Below, in pieces: positions 22,788 to 29,754 of a stretch of DNA of 29,808 nucleotides. The notes below the pieces were generated by a model, which saw only the letters and a list, made by a program, of their open reading frames with translations, did no database searches and was not told the DNA's origin. Position numbers and translations under genes: made by a program. The DNA comes from Eubacterium_U album (GTDB taxonomy: Bacteria; Bacillota; Clostridia; Lachnospirales; Lachnospiraceae). Position 1 is the first letter of the stretch; every line of letters begins with the position of its first letter. The stretch spans positions 1-29,808 of the forward strand of contig NZ_JAODBU010000005.1 of NCBI RefSeq assembly GCF_025336545.1, given 5' to 3'.

Positions 22788-25142
22788 ATGATTATAGAAA
22801 GGGGACTACCGATAATTTATTATGAAAGTAGAGTTATTAATTTAAAACTTGACGAAACAACGCTTAAATTAATTGACAAAGAATATGATCTTATGGCAAT
22901 GAATGCAGATGCTGAAGTTGTACAAAAAAGTAAAAAGCAATTAGGACAAATGGAAGCGATTCTTGGAAATGACAAGACCATAGACTCTCTTGTTTGTGAT
23001 ATTTTGAATCATTATGAAAATAACAGAGCAAATATTCTTACAGGAAAAGCAATTATTGTTGCATATTCACGTTCTATTGCAATGAAAATATATAAGAGAA
23101 TATTAGAGCTACGCCCTACTTGGAATGAAAAAGTAGGAGTAATTATGACTGACAGTAATAAAGATCCGGAAGAATGGAAAGAAATCATTGGCAATAAACG
23201 TCACAAAGAAGAAATGGCAAAAAAATTTAAAGATAACGATAACCCATTCAAAATCGCAATAGTAGTTGATATGTGGTTAACAGGATTTGATGTGCTTTCA
23301 TTGGCAACTATGTATGTTTATAAACCAATGAAAGGATATAACCTTATGCAGGCAATAGCAAGGGGTAACCGTGTTTTTGAAGATAAAGAAGGTGGACTTG
23401 TAGTTGATTACGTAGGTATTGCATCAGCTCTTAAGGAAGCAATGAATGATTATACTACTAGAGACAAGAAGAATTATGGGGACACTGATGTTGCAAAAGT
23501 AGCATATCCTAAGTTTTTGGAAAAGTTATCTATATGTCAGGATTTCTTCCACAAATATGATTATTCTAAATTCATTACAGGAACAGATTTAGAAAGGTCA
23601 AAAGCAATAAGCGGTGGTGTAAACTTTATAGTGGATATAGGAAAAGAGGAAGAAAAAACAGAGTTTTTAAAAGAAGCACTGCTCTTGAAGCAGTCATTAT
23701 CGCTTTGTTCATCGCTGGTAGAAGAGTCGTTACGTGTTGAAGCAGCATTTTTTGAGTCAGTTAGAGTACTAGTGACAAGATTAATGAATCAGGGACAGGG
23801 TAAGAAGATTTCTCTTCCGGAAATGAATGCAAGAATAAATGAATTATTAAAAGCAAGCATAAAAAGTGACGGAGTAATTAATTTGTTTTCAGATGTATCT
23901 CAAAACTTTTCACTTTTTGATCCTAAATTCCTAGAAGAAATATCTAAAATGAAGGAAAAAAATCTTGCAGTAGAATTGTTAAAGAAACTCATAGCAGAAC
24001 AGGTATATGTATACAGAAGAACAAATGTAGTTAAATCTGAAAAATTTAGCGAGATTATACAGAATGTTATGAATAGGTATCTCAACGGAATGCTTACAAA
24101 TGAGCAGGTAATTGAAGAACTTCTTAATCTTGCTAAACAGATTACATCAGCAAGTAAAGAACGGGAGAAGTTAGGCTTAACAGCAGATGAATTAGCATTT
24201 TATGACGCGTTGACTAAACCACAAGCCATCAAAGATTTTTATGAAAATGAAGAGTTGATTGCTATTACAAAAGAATTAGCGAATACATTACGAAAAAACA
24301 GAACAATCGATTGGCAAAAAAGGGATTCAGCAAGTGCAAAAATGAGAATGATGATTAAACGTCTGCTTAAGAAACATAAATATCCACCGGAAGGTATGGA
24401 TGATACTGTTCAGACGGTTATGACTCAGTGTGAATTATGGGCCGATAATAATGATATGGAAAGAGAAAATGAGCAAAACGAAAAGACTAAGAAAGTAAAA
24501 AAATATGATACAGACAATGCTACAGAAGGATTATTAGTTGCAGAAGATAGTGCCAGTTATGCAGATAAATTAAGTGAGAATGAAATAATTTATGAAATAC
24601 AGAAGCATGGCTTTTCACAAAATGATGCAAATAAAATTTTTTCAGTACTCAATCAATACAATAATTGTGTTGATGACAAATATTTTAAGAAAGTAGTTTC
24701 TTTTGGGGGTGAAAGAAATAGTGCTTATTATTTGAACTATATGATTCCTGAAGAAACTAGTTACTATTGTGTCAACATAAAAAAGAAAACGTTAGAATTG
24801 CTTCTTTTACTTGCAAATAAATTTACACCTTTAGGAGTAGTTTCGGATGTGTTGAAATTTATGAACACTTTGAAATTTGAGTTAGAACCGGAAGAAATAT
24901 GTATATATGCATACATTAAAAAAATGAATAAAAAGAGTAAAATAATTTTGATTAATAATTTGATAGATGAAATTAAGAAAAACCTAGGTGTATGTAATGA
25001 AGATAAGTATTTGTGTAAATATGCTGATGAGGGAAAATGTATTTTAAACGAAAATAATATAAACGCTGTTTTGGATGTACTACAACGAAAAAATGTAATA
25101 AAAAGGTATTCTACATGGATAGAATTGGTAGAGGAATTATAG
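22788..25142 (+). CDS. Type I restriction R-subunit (HsdR), N-terminally truncated, with extra C-terminal region
   Basis: 784 residues. It begins inside the HsdR helicase region (LPIIYYESRVINLKLDE). Motif IV-like GKAIIVAYSR is at 86-95, motif V VVDMWLTGFD at 159-168 and motif VI QAIARGNR at 188-195. The helical C-terminal domain continues to about 550 (KYPPEGMDDTVQTVMTQCELW). The N-terminal endonuclease domain and helicase motifs I-III, roughly 450-500 residues, are missing; an in-frame TAG lies 12 bases upstream and the ribosome binding site is weak. No hsdM or hsdS is present. After a charged linker (about 553-575) comes a 200-residue stretch not expected in HsdR. It is probably nonfunctional as a restriction enzyme. 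Confidence 0.85.
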   Translation: MIIERGLPIIYYESRVINLKLDETTLKLIDKEYDLMAMNADAEVVQKSKKQLGQMEAILGNDKTIDSLVCDILNHYENNRANILTGKAIIVAYSRSIAMKIYKRILELRPTWNEKVGVIMTDSNKDPEEWKEIIGNKRHKEEMAKKFKDNDNPFKIAIVVDMWLTGFDVLSLATMYVYKPMKGYNLMQAIARGNRVFEDKEGGLVVDYVGIASALKEAMNDYTTRDKKNYGDTDVAKVAYPKFLEKLSICQDFFHKYDYSKFITGTDLERSKAISGGVNFIVDIGKEEEKTEFLKEALLLKQSLSLCSSLVEESLRVEAAFFESVRVLVTRLMNQGQGKKISLPEMNARINELLKASIKSDGVINLFSDVSQNFSLFDPKFLEEISKMKEKNLAVELLKKLIAEQVYVYRRTNVVKSEKFSEIIQNVMNRYLNGMLTNEQVIEELLNLAKQITSASKEREKLGLTADELAFYDALTKPQAIKDFYENEELIAITKELANTLRKNRTIDWQKRDSASAKMRMMIKRLLKKHKYPPEGMDDTVQTVMTQCELWADNNDMERENEQNEKTKKVKKYDTDNATEGLLVAEDSASYADKLSENEIIYEIQKHGFSQNDANKIFSVLNQYNNCVDDKYFKKVVSFGGERNSAYYLNYMIPEETSYYCVNIKKKTLELLLLLANKFTPLGVVSDVLKFMNTLKFELEPEEICIYAYIKKMNKKSKIILINNLIDEIKKNLGVCNEDKYLCKYADEGKCILNENNINAVLDVLQRKNVIKRYSTWIELVEEL

Positions 25143-25143
25143 G

Positions 25144-25347
25144 ATATTTAAAGATTTCTCTATAGATAAAAAGGGATATGCTGTTGATAGTAAAGTGAAA
25201 CTAGCTTCTGATTTTTCAGATGATATATAAGCTTATGACTTTATTCTTAAGAAAGAGGTTAGAAGATGGATACAAATAGACTCATTGGTATGCGTGTTGT
25301 TAATATTAACCTTGATTAAAATGTTGATAAGGAAAGTAGATTTTTAA
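25144..25347 (+). pseudogene. Possible decayed coding remnant between hsdR and abiF
   Basis: The frame from 25144 reads IFKDFSIDKKGYAVDSKVKLASDFSDDI, stop at 25228, then AYDFILKKEVRRWIQ and onward to 25345. A different frame gives MDTNRLIGMRVVNINLD (25266-25319). These short coherent stretches look like genes broken by stops; I do not recognise them. The rest to 25450 is AT-rich with nothing seen. Confidence 0.3.
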
Positions 25348-25454
25348 TTAGGGCTTTTTTAAAATTTTTAATTTAAAAGATATTATAAATACAGATTTGT
25401 GGAAACAGAAGGTATTATATTGCTGAAGTATTAGTAAAAGAATTGAAAAAATGG

Positions 25455-25486
25455 TTGATATTTTCCTTTAAATAGCATATTATAAT
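25455..25486 (+). promoter_or_regulatory. Promoter for the AbiF-associated RNA
   Basis: TTGATA (25455-25460), a 17-base spacer and TATTAT (25478-25483), with an overlapping TATAAT at 25481-25486. Transcription would begin near 25490, directly before the hairpin at 25495. Confidence 0.65.
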
Positions 25487-25493
25487 ATCAACA

Positions 25494-25550
25494 GGACTCC
25501 CCACACCTCTCACGTAAGTGATGTGTCCCATGGGGAGACATTTTATTTTA
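25494..25550 (+). ncRNA. Candidate abiF RNA motif upstream of the Abi_2 gene
   Basis: CTCCCCA (25497-25503) pairs with TGGGGAG (25531-25537). Inside, ACAC (25503-25506) can pair with GTGT (25523-25526), and TCAC-GTAA-GTGA (25510-25521) forms a tetraloop hairpin, leaving CCCA as a bulge; ATTTTATTTT follows. It starts just after a promoter and ends about 20 bases before an abiF-type gene. A structured 'abiF RNA' upstream of such genes has been described from comparative genomics, and recent work links it to AbiF toxin control. Assignment to that motif is by position and shape, not by a covariance search. Confidence 0.6.
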
Positions 25551-25563
25551 GGGAGAAATAATT

Positions 25564-26469
25564 GTGGATACAATTGAAGAAAAATTAGAGAATATGGAAA
25601 ATGATAATCAGTTGATTAAGTCACCGAAAACATTTGATGAACAGATGAAAATTATTAAAGAAAAAGGTTTTATAATAGACGATGAAGAGTCATGTATTGA
25701 ATTTCTAAAACAGGCAAATTATTATCGTGTAGCGGCTTATTTTCTTCCATTTAGAAAAAGAGATGGAAAATACTTTTCGGATATAAATTTTCAGAGAATT
25801 AAAAGAATTTACGAATTTGATAGCAGATTAAGAGGCGTATTATTTAATTGTATAGAAAAAATTGAATTATATTTGAGAACGCAGTTAGCTTATTACAGTG
25901 GACATAACCATGGTGCTTTAGGCTATATGAATGCAGACATATATAATGAAAAGCATAACGATGAAAAATTTAAGAATTTGATTCAGGTATGTATTGAAGA
26001 AAATAAGAGAACATTGGTTGTTAAACATCATAATGAAAAATATAACGGAAAGTTTCCTATATGGGTTATAGTTGAGTTCTTTTCAATGGGAATGTTATCG
26101 TACTTTTATGCTGATATGCTATCAGTAGATCAGAAGCATATAGCAAAAGCGTTATATGAAACCTCTGTGTCATGTTTAAAAAGTTGGTTAAGATGTATTA
26201 CGGAGTTAAGAAACAGATGTGCTCATTATTCAAGATTATATTATTGGTCTTTTCCAGCATTGCCTAAAATACCAAAGAAAATGGAATTATCTGGAAATAG
26301 AAAATTATTTTCACAAATATTGGTTTTAAAGTTGCTGTATCCAGACAAAGATGAGTGGAATAATTCATTTTTGGTTGAATTAAACTCAATTGTGGAAGAA
26401 TATGAGCATGATATATCGTTAAAGCATATAGGTTTTCCACAAGATTGGTATGTACAATTAGTAAAATAA
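25564..26469 (+). CDS. abiF: Abi_2 / AbiF-like HEPN abortive-infection protein
   Basis: 301 residues from a GTG with AGGGAGAA upstream. The Abi_2 (AbiD/AbiF) landmarks are all present: TFDEQMKIIKEKGFII, CIEFLKQANYYRVAAYFLPFR, YEFDSRLRGVLFNCIEKIELYLRTQLAYY, FPIWVIVEFFSMGMLSYFY, and the HEPN-type RxxxxH motif R216-N-R-C-A-H221 in LRNRCAHYSRLY. Family members confer phage resistance by abortive infection; HEPN sites suggest RNA cleavage. Length is typical (about 300). The upstream hairpin RNA and own promoter make this a self-contained defence or toxin-antitoxin-like unit, closed by a terminator at 26481. It appears to be the only intact defence gene in the island. Confidence 0.9.
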   Translation: MDTIEEKLENMENDNQLIKSPKTFDEQMKIIKEKGFIIDDEESCIEFLKQANYYRVAAYFLPFRKRDGKYFSDINFQRIKRIYEFDSRLRGVLFNCIEKIELYLRTQLAYYSGHNHGALGYMNADIYNEKHNDEKFKNLIQVCIEENKRTLVVKHHNEKYNGKFPIWVIVEFFSMGMLSYFYADMLSVDQKHIAKALYETSVSCLKSWLRCITELRNRCAHYSRLYYWSFPALPKIPKKMELSGNRKLFSQILVLKLLYPDKDEWNNSFLVELNSIVEEYEHDISLKHIGFPQDWYVQLVK

Positions 26470-26480
26470 TATTTATTTAT

Positions 26481-26508
26481 AAGACAGATTAAAAAATCTG
26501 TCTTTTTT
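26481..26508 (+). terminator. Intrinsic terminator after abiF
   Basis: A perfect 9-bp stem, AAGACAGAT (26481-26489) and ATCTGTCTT (26496-26504), with a T-run to 26508, 12 bases after the abiF stop. Confidence 0.9.
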
Positions 26509-26742
26509 AATGTAAATTATAATTCCTTTTGAAAAGTTTATATCAGATTTGGTATTCACAAAAAATAATCAATTATGGTGGACTCGTTAAAAAGATATTA
26601 TTAAAGTGTTGCTACTAAAAAATTTAAAGTATATACATTATTTAATAAACAATCAGAAGTAGTTAGTTTGTTCGTACTATTTTCATACCTCTTTTCGTAT
26701 TATCCTCGATTTAATTACCCTCACAAAAATCTTAAAATAAGT

Positions 26743-27009
26743 GCATAGTCATTGAGGTACCAACCCAAGGCTTAACTTACAAATGCATAGAAAAAGTTTC
26801 TACCATATATTTGGTTTTTAATCTGCACTGCGCCGTGATTAATGCAGGCTTTGTGGTTAGAGTAGTATTATAGCGAGGCAGATTTATACTGGCGACGGTC
26901 AGATAAAAAGAAACAACTATCGGGTAAGAGTTTTGATAAGGCGTTTCTCGGTTGTGATAATCACAAAGCCCATAGACATTCAGACGTGATGACTATGTAG
27001 ATGTAAGTT
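26743..27009 (+). other. Structured intergenic region, possible ncRNA or regulatory DNA
   Basis: CATAGTCAT (26744-26752) is complementary to ATGACTATG (26989-26997). Nested inside, GGCTTTGTGGTTA (26847-26859) pairs with TAATCACAAAGCC (26958-26970), 13 bp with one G-U. CTGCA (26823) and TGCAG (26843) form a local hairpin. AACTTACAAATGCATAG (26774-26790) can compete for 26993-27009 (14 of 17), implying alternative folds. A promoter-like TTGATA-17-GATAAT lies at 26933-26961, within the 3' half and pointing to the XRE gene. The region is more GC-rich than its flanks and has no open frame. It could be a structured RNA or an integrase/repressor control region. Confidence 0.5.
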
Positions 27010-27048
27010 ACCATTTATAATAAATATTATTAAAAAGAAGGTAGCAAG

Positions 27049-27429
27049 ATGAAATATGACAAAATTGAAACAGGAGTTAATTTAAGACAGCTAAGAATAG
27101 AAAATAAATTATCAGCAGGAGAGGTCAGTGACATTGTTGATAAAAGCGAATCACACATAATGCAGCTGGAAAGAGGTAGCAGAAACCTTACAGTGGAAAT
27201 GCTTTGTAAATTCGCAGATTTATATAATACCGATCCAAATACAATTCTTGGAATTAGCTCACAGAGAATGGTGGTAATGATAGACAAGTTAAAATCATTG
27301 CCAGTGGAAACAAGTGAACAGTTAATAAGAACATTTATTTCTGTAATAGACAGTTTAGATGTATTTGCAGGAGGTGGAAACAATGACAGACATGCAAAAC
27401 GAAGAGCAGTCTGCAGTAATGAATCTTGA
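27049..27429 (+). CDS. XRE-family transcriptional regulator
   Basis: 126 residues with an HTH_3/Cro-CI domain at about 10-65: LRQLRIENKLSAGEVSDIVDKSESHIMQLERGSRNLTVEMLCKFADLYNTDPNTIL. A short C-terminal part follows with no clear domain. AGAAGG precedes the ATG. Its end overlaps the excisionase gene by 47 bases in another frame, so the two are translationally coupled. Position upstream of xis and int suggests it controls excision or integration of the island. Confidence 0.9.
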   Translation: MKYDKIETGVNLRQLRIENKLSAGEVSDIVDKSESHIMQLERGSRNLTVEMLCKFADLYNTDPNTILGISSQRMVVMIDKLKSLPVETSEQLIRTFISVIDSLDVFAGGGNNDRHAKRRAVCSNES

Positions 27430-27580
27430 TGAGGTTTGCTCATATTTGCGTATTGGAAAAACAAATGCAAGAGCTTTTTTAAAGAAGCATGAACACGATT
27501 TTGTAATACATATTGGAAATCGAAGTTATGTTGTGAAAAAGCTGTTAGATGAGTGGCTTATTAAAGAGGCAAAAAGGTAA
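27383..27580 (+). CDS. Excisionase-like DNA-binding protein
   Basis: 65 residues from the ATG at 27383, which follows AGGAGGTGG; an in-frame ATG at 27359 lacks such a site. MNLDEVCSYLRIGKTNARAFLKKHEHDFVIHIGNRSYVVKKLLDEWLIKEAKR is a compact winged-helix of the Tn916 Xis / helix-turn-helix 17 kind, with the terminal wing and DEWL helix. Such proteins bend attachment-site DNA to direct excision by the neighbouring tyrosine integrase. It sits 105 bases upstream of the integrase start. Confidence 0.8.
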   Translation: MTDMQNEEQSAVMNLDEVCSYLRIGKTNARAFLKKHEHDFVIHIGNRSYVVKKLLDEWLIKEAKR

Positions 27581-27599
27581 AAAGTAAATAATATTTTGA

Positions 27600-27669
27600 T
27601 TGAGTCGATATGCGAAGTTTGCTATAATTTTCTTGTGAAATTGTTTTACGAATATCGACTCATCTTTTT
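27600..27669 (+). promoter_or_regulatory. Integrase promoter embedded in an 11-bp dyad with T-run
   Basis: TTGAGT (27600-27605), 17-base spacer, TATAAT (27623-27628) form a good promoter. The same DNA carries a perfect inverted repeat, TGAGTCGATAT (27601-27611) and ATATCGACTCA (27652-27662), followed by TCTTTTT. It ends just before the integrase AGGAGG. As RNA read from the xis side the dyad is an attenuator-like hairpin; as DNA one arm overlaps the -35 box, like an operator. Confidence 0.6.
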
Positions 27670-27685
27670 AGGAGGATTAAAAGAT

Positions 27686-28918
27686 ATGAGTAAGACAGTA
27701 AAGAAAACTACAGAAGAACTTCCAAAGTATGTGAGAAGATTAGCTGGTGGCACATATGAAGCCAGAAAGATGATTCATGGAAGAACAATAAGAGTGTCAG
27801 GAAAAAATCTGACGGAAGTAATGCTGGAGTTTGAATTTAAGATAAAGTGTATGGATAATCCATATCTGGAAGGTGTAAGGATTACACTGGATGAATGGTT
27901 TGACAAGTGGTTTACCACGTATAAGGAACCATGCATATGCAGGAATTCGATTTATCCAATGAGAAACAAATATAAGTCCACTTTTGGAAAAAAGATTGGT
28001 GACATGTATTTGGCGGATATTAGAAACATTCACATACAGAAAACCTTAAAAGAGTTAAGTGATGAAGGAAAAGCACCATCTACACTTAGGGAAGCTCTTG
28101 GACGTGTCAGGGAGTGTTTGGAATCGGCCAAGAATAACAGATACATATAGGAAAATCCTTGCTTTGACATTATAGTACCATGGAAACGAACTACAAGTAA
28201 AAGAAGATTTTTAACTGTTAAGGAGCAGAATGATTTCTTAGAGTCAGTAAGAACAAATCAATCTTATTTTTATCCGATGATAAAAATTATGCTTCAGACG
28301 GGACTTCGAGTTTCGGAGGTAGGAGGATTAAGATGGGGTGACATTGATTTCAAAAATAAAGTAATTCATGTTCAAAGAGCATTAACTTGCAATTATGAAT
28401 ATGGAGAGAAAGTAATGAGAATGTCACCAACAAAGACACAGAATTCAGTAAGGGATATTCCTTTTATGGGTGATGTGGAGGAGCAGTTGCTTGTTCAGAA
28501 AAAACAGCAGGACCAGACAAAGGAAAATTTGGGAGACAGATATCGAAGCGGTGAAGGAGAATTTACAGATTTAGTATTTACCACTTCAATGGGAAGTCCA
28601 ATGATAAGGCATAATGCTCAAAAGGTTATCAATAAGTCTGTTAAGGCGTATAACCTTGAAGAAGGTTCAAGGGCAGTGAAGGAAAACAAATCTCCGGAAT
28701 ATATGGAACCGGTAAGTCCACATGCATTGAGACGAACATTTTGCACCAGATGCTTTGAAGCTGGAATTAATCCAAAAGTTGTACAGTCTGTAATGGGGCA
28801 TGCAACGTATTCAACAACCATTGACATATATACAGAAGTTATGGGAGAGATGAAAGAATCGGAGTTGGCAAAGTTTACATTAGATGTAAATGCGAAAGAA
28901 TTAGTAAACCAAAATTAA
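27686..28918 (+). pseudogene. int: Tn916-like tyrosine integrase interrupted by an in-frame TAG
   Basis: From the ATG at 27686 (AGGAGG upstream) the frame runs 154 codons to a TAG at 28148-28150, then continues without shift (ENPCFDIIVPWKRTTSKRRFLT) to 28918; read through, it would be about 410 residues, the size of Tn916 Int. The N-terminal arm-binding and SAM-like core-binding domains (WFDKWFTTYKEP, IGDMYLADIRNIHIQKTL) lie before the stop. The catalytic domain is complete after it: R208 (TGLRVSEVGGLRW), H346-x-x-R349 (HALRRTF), H372 (MGHATYSTT) and Y382 (IDIYTEVM). A single nonsense mutation therefore separates DNA-binding and catalytic halves. Suppression of TAG would restore it. Confidence 0.9.
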
Positions 28919-29127
28919 AAAAGCGAACCAAAAACATTAATAATATGTTATAATTAAGAAGTACAATAAAAAAATAAATTTGAAAAAATAATATTAATTT
29001 TGGTTTATGAAAAAAATTAATATGTTCTATATGACAAAATAAAGTGTGTTAATATAGATTGTTTAACAAGATTATTTGTTAAAAGATATCATAACTTATC
29101 AGATTATAAAAACAACCTACAACTAAG

Positions 29128-29147
29128 GTTGCAAAACAGATGAAATA
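29128..29147 (+). other. attR candidate: second copy of the tsf 3'-end 20-mer
   Basis: An exact copy of 13871-13890, again reading VAKQMK and followed by TAA. It lies 209 bases after the integrase stop. A CAACCT/AGGTTG dyad (29113-29131) overlaps its left edge, a possible integrase core-site arm. Confidence 0.8.
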
Positions 29148-29176
29148 ATTCTAGGTAGAATAATAAGATAAGAGAA

Positions 29177-29220
29177 AACCCTTTAAGCGTAGGTAAGTTA
29201 CTATGTTTAAAGGGTTTTTT
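29177..29220 (+). terminator. Intrinsic terminator, probably the original tsf terminator
   Basis: AACCCTTTAA (29177-29186) pairs with TTAAAGGGTT (29207-29216), followed by T residues to 29220. It lies 30 bases beyond the attR copy of the tsf end, where the native tsf terminator would be expected before integration. Confidence 0.85.
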
Positions 29221-29222
29221 GC

Positions 29223-29247
29223 GGCTCTTTGTCAAGAGTGGGGGTAA
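29223..29247. repeat. Solitary ISL3-type inverted-repeat end
   Basis: GGCTCTTTGTCAAG then AGTGGGGGTAA: it matches the left end of the complete ISL3 element (13972-13996) at 23 of 25 positions, in the same orientation and again directly after a terminator T-run. No ISL3 transposase or partner end follows; IS30-like coding sequence starts where it stops. Confidence 0.75.
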
Positions 29248-29472
29248 AAAGATTTTTGACACAGTGCAGAAGTTGTGTGGATTATTAAATATCCGTTTGG
29301 GGTTGATATCATCCACACGATGAAGGCGTATCTCTTTTGAAATGGTAGTAGGATCTTTGCAAAGATATTTAGCAATCTCTTTGAACGAAAGATTTTCATT
29401 TAAAGAGTCTTCAATAAATTTACGGTCTTGTAAAGTTAAATGTTTTTGATTTCCGGGAATAAGGTTTGACAT
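29248..29472 (-). pseudogene. IS30-family transposase N-terminal fragment
   Basis: From the ATG at 29472 (GGAG upstream on the minus strand) about 70 residues match the IS30 helix-turn-helix region: HLTLQDRKFIEDSLNENLSFKEIAKYLCKDPTTISKEIRLHR, then NPHNFC. The frame then runs into the ISL3-type end and a terminator, so the catalytic DDE domain is absent. It is a truncated remnant. Confidence 0.8.
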
Positions 29473-29589
29473 AAGGAACTCCTTTCACCGTCATCAGAAG
29501 GCATAGAAAAAGAATACAAAAAGAAGAGGGAATAAGCAATATAATAGAGGAAAATGGTGTGAAAGAGTAAATTCCGTTTATGTAAAAGT

Positions 29590-29630
29590 AAAATCCACTG
29601 TACGGTGGGAGAGTGGATTTTAAAATTTTA
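29590..29630 (+). terminator. Hairpin with T-rich tail
   Basis: AAAATCCAC (29590-29598) pairs with GTGGATTTT (29613-29621), followed by AAAATTTTATTTT. It is roughly symmetrical and could work in either direction; no complete gene adjoins it. Confidence 0.5.
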
Positions 29631-29659
29631 TTTTAGGAAAGTGAAAAATAAGAAAAGGT

Positions 29660-29691
29660 TTGATGAAATTGGGTGAGTGATGTAGTATAAT
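29660..29691 (+). promoter_or_regulatory. Possible promoter of the last gene
   Basis: TATAAT at 29686-29691 is a consensus -10 box about 64 bases before the ATG. The best -35 candidate is TTGATG (29660-29665), 20 bases away, which is long. Confidence 0.35.
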
Positions 29692-29754
29692 GGATAATAG
29701 ATGATTATCTATTGCTTTTATCGAAATATTATTTATCTAAAATGGAGGTATAGT

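Larger units (their letters stand above)
13871..29147. mobile_element. Degraded integrative element inserted at tsf, about 15.3 kb
   Basis: The boundaries are the 20-bp direct repeats at 13871-13890 and 29128-29147. At the right end lies a recombination module typical of Tn916-like and related elements: an XRE regulator, an excisionase-like protein and a tyrosine integrase. Cargo includes an ISL3-family IS, an M64 surface metallopeptidase, an IS110 remnant, a broken GNAT gene, a truncated hsdR and an AbiF-like defence gene. No conjugation, relaxase, replication or phage structural genes are visible, so it is more a genomic island than an ICE. The integrase has an in-frame stop and many cargo genes are damaged, which suggests the element is fixed and decaying. 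Confidence 0.7.

Noticed and set aside
26743..27009. Group I or II intron, tmRNA or known riboswitch
   Set aside because: No domain V, no P7 core, no CCA end or tag frame, and no recognisable aptamer core could be found by eye.
29104..29247. C-terminal part of the minus-strand frame after the IS30 fragment
   Set aside because: It crosses the ISL3-type end, the terminator and attR, so it is not transposase sequence.
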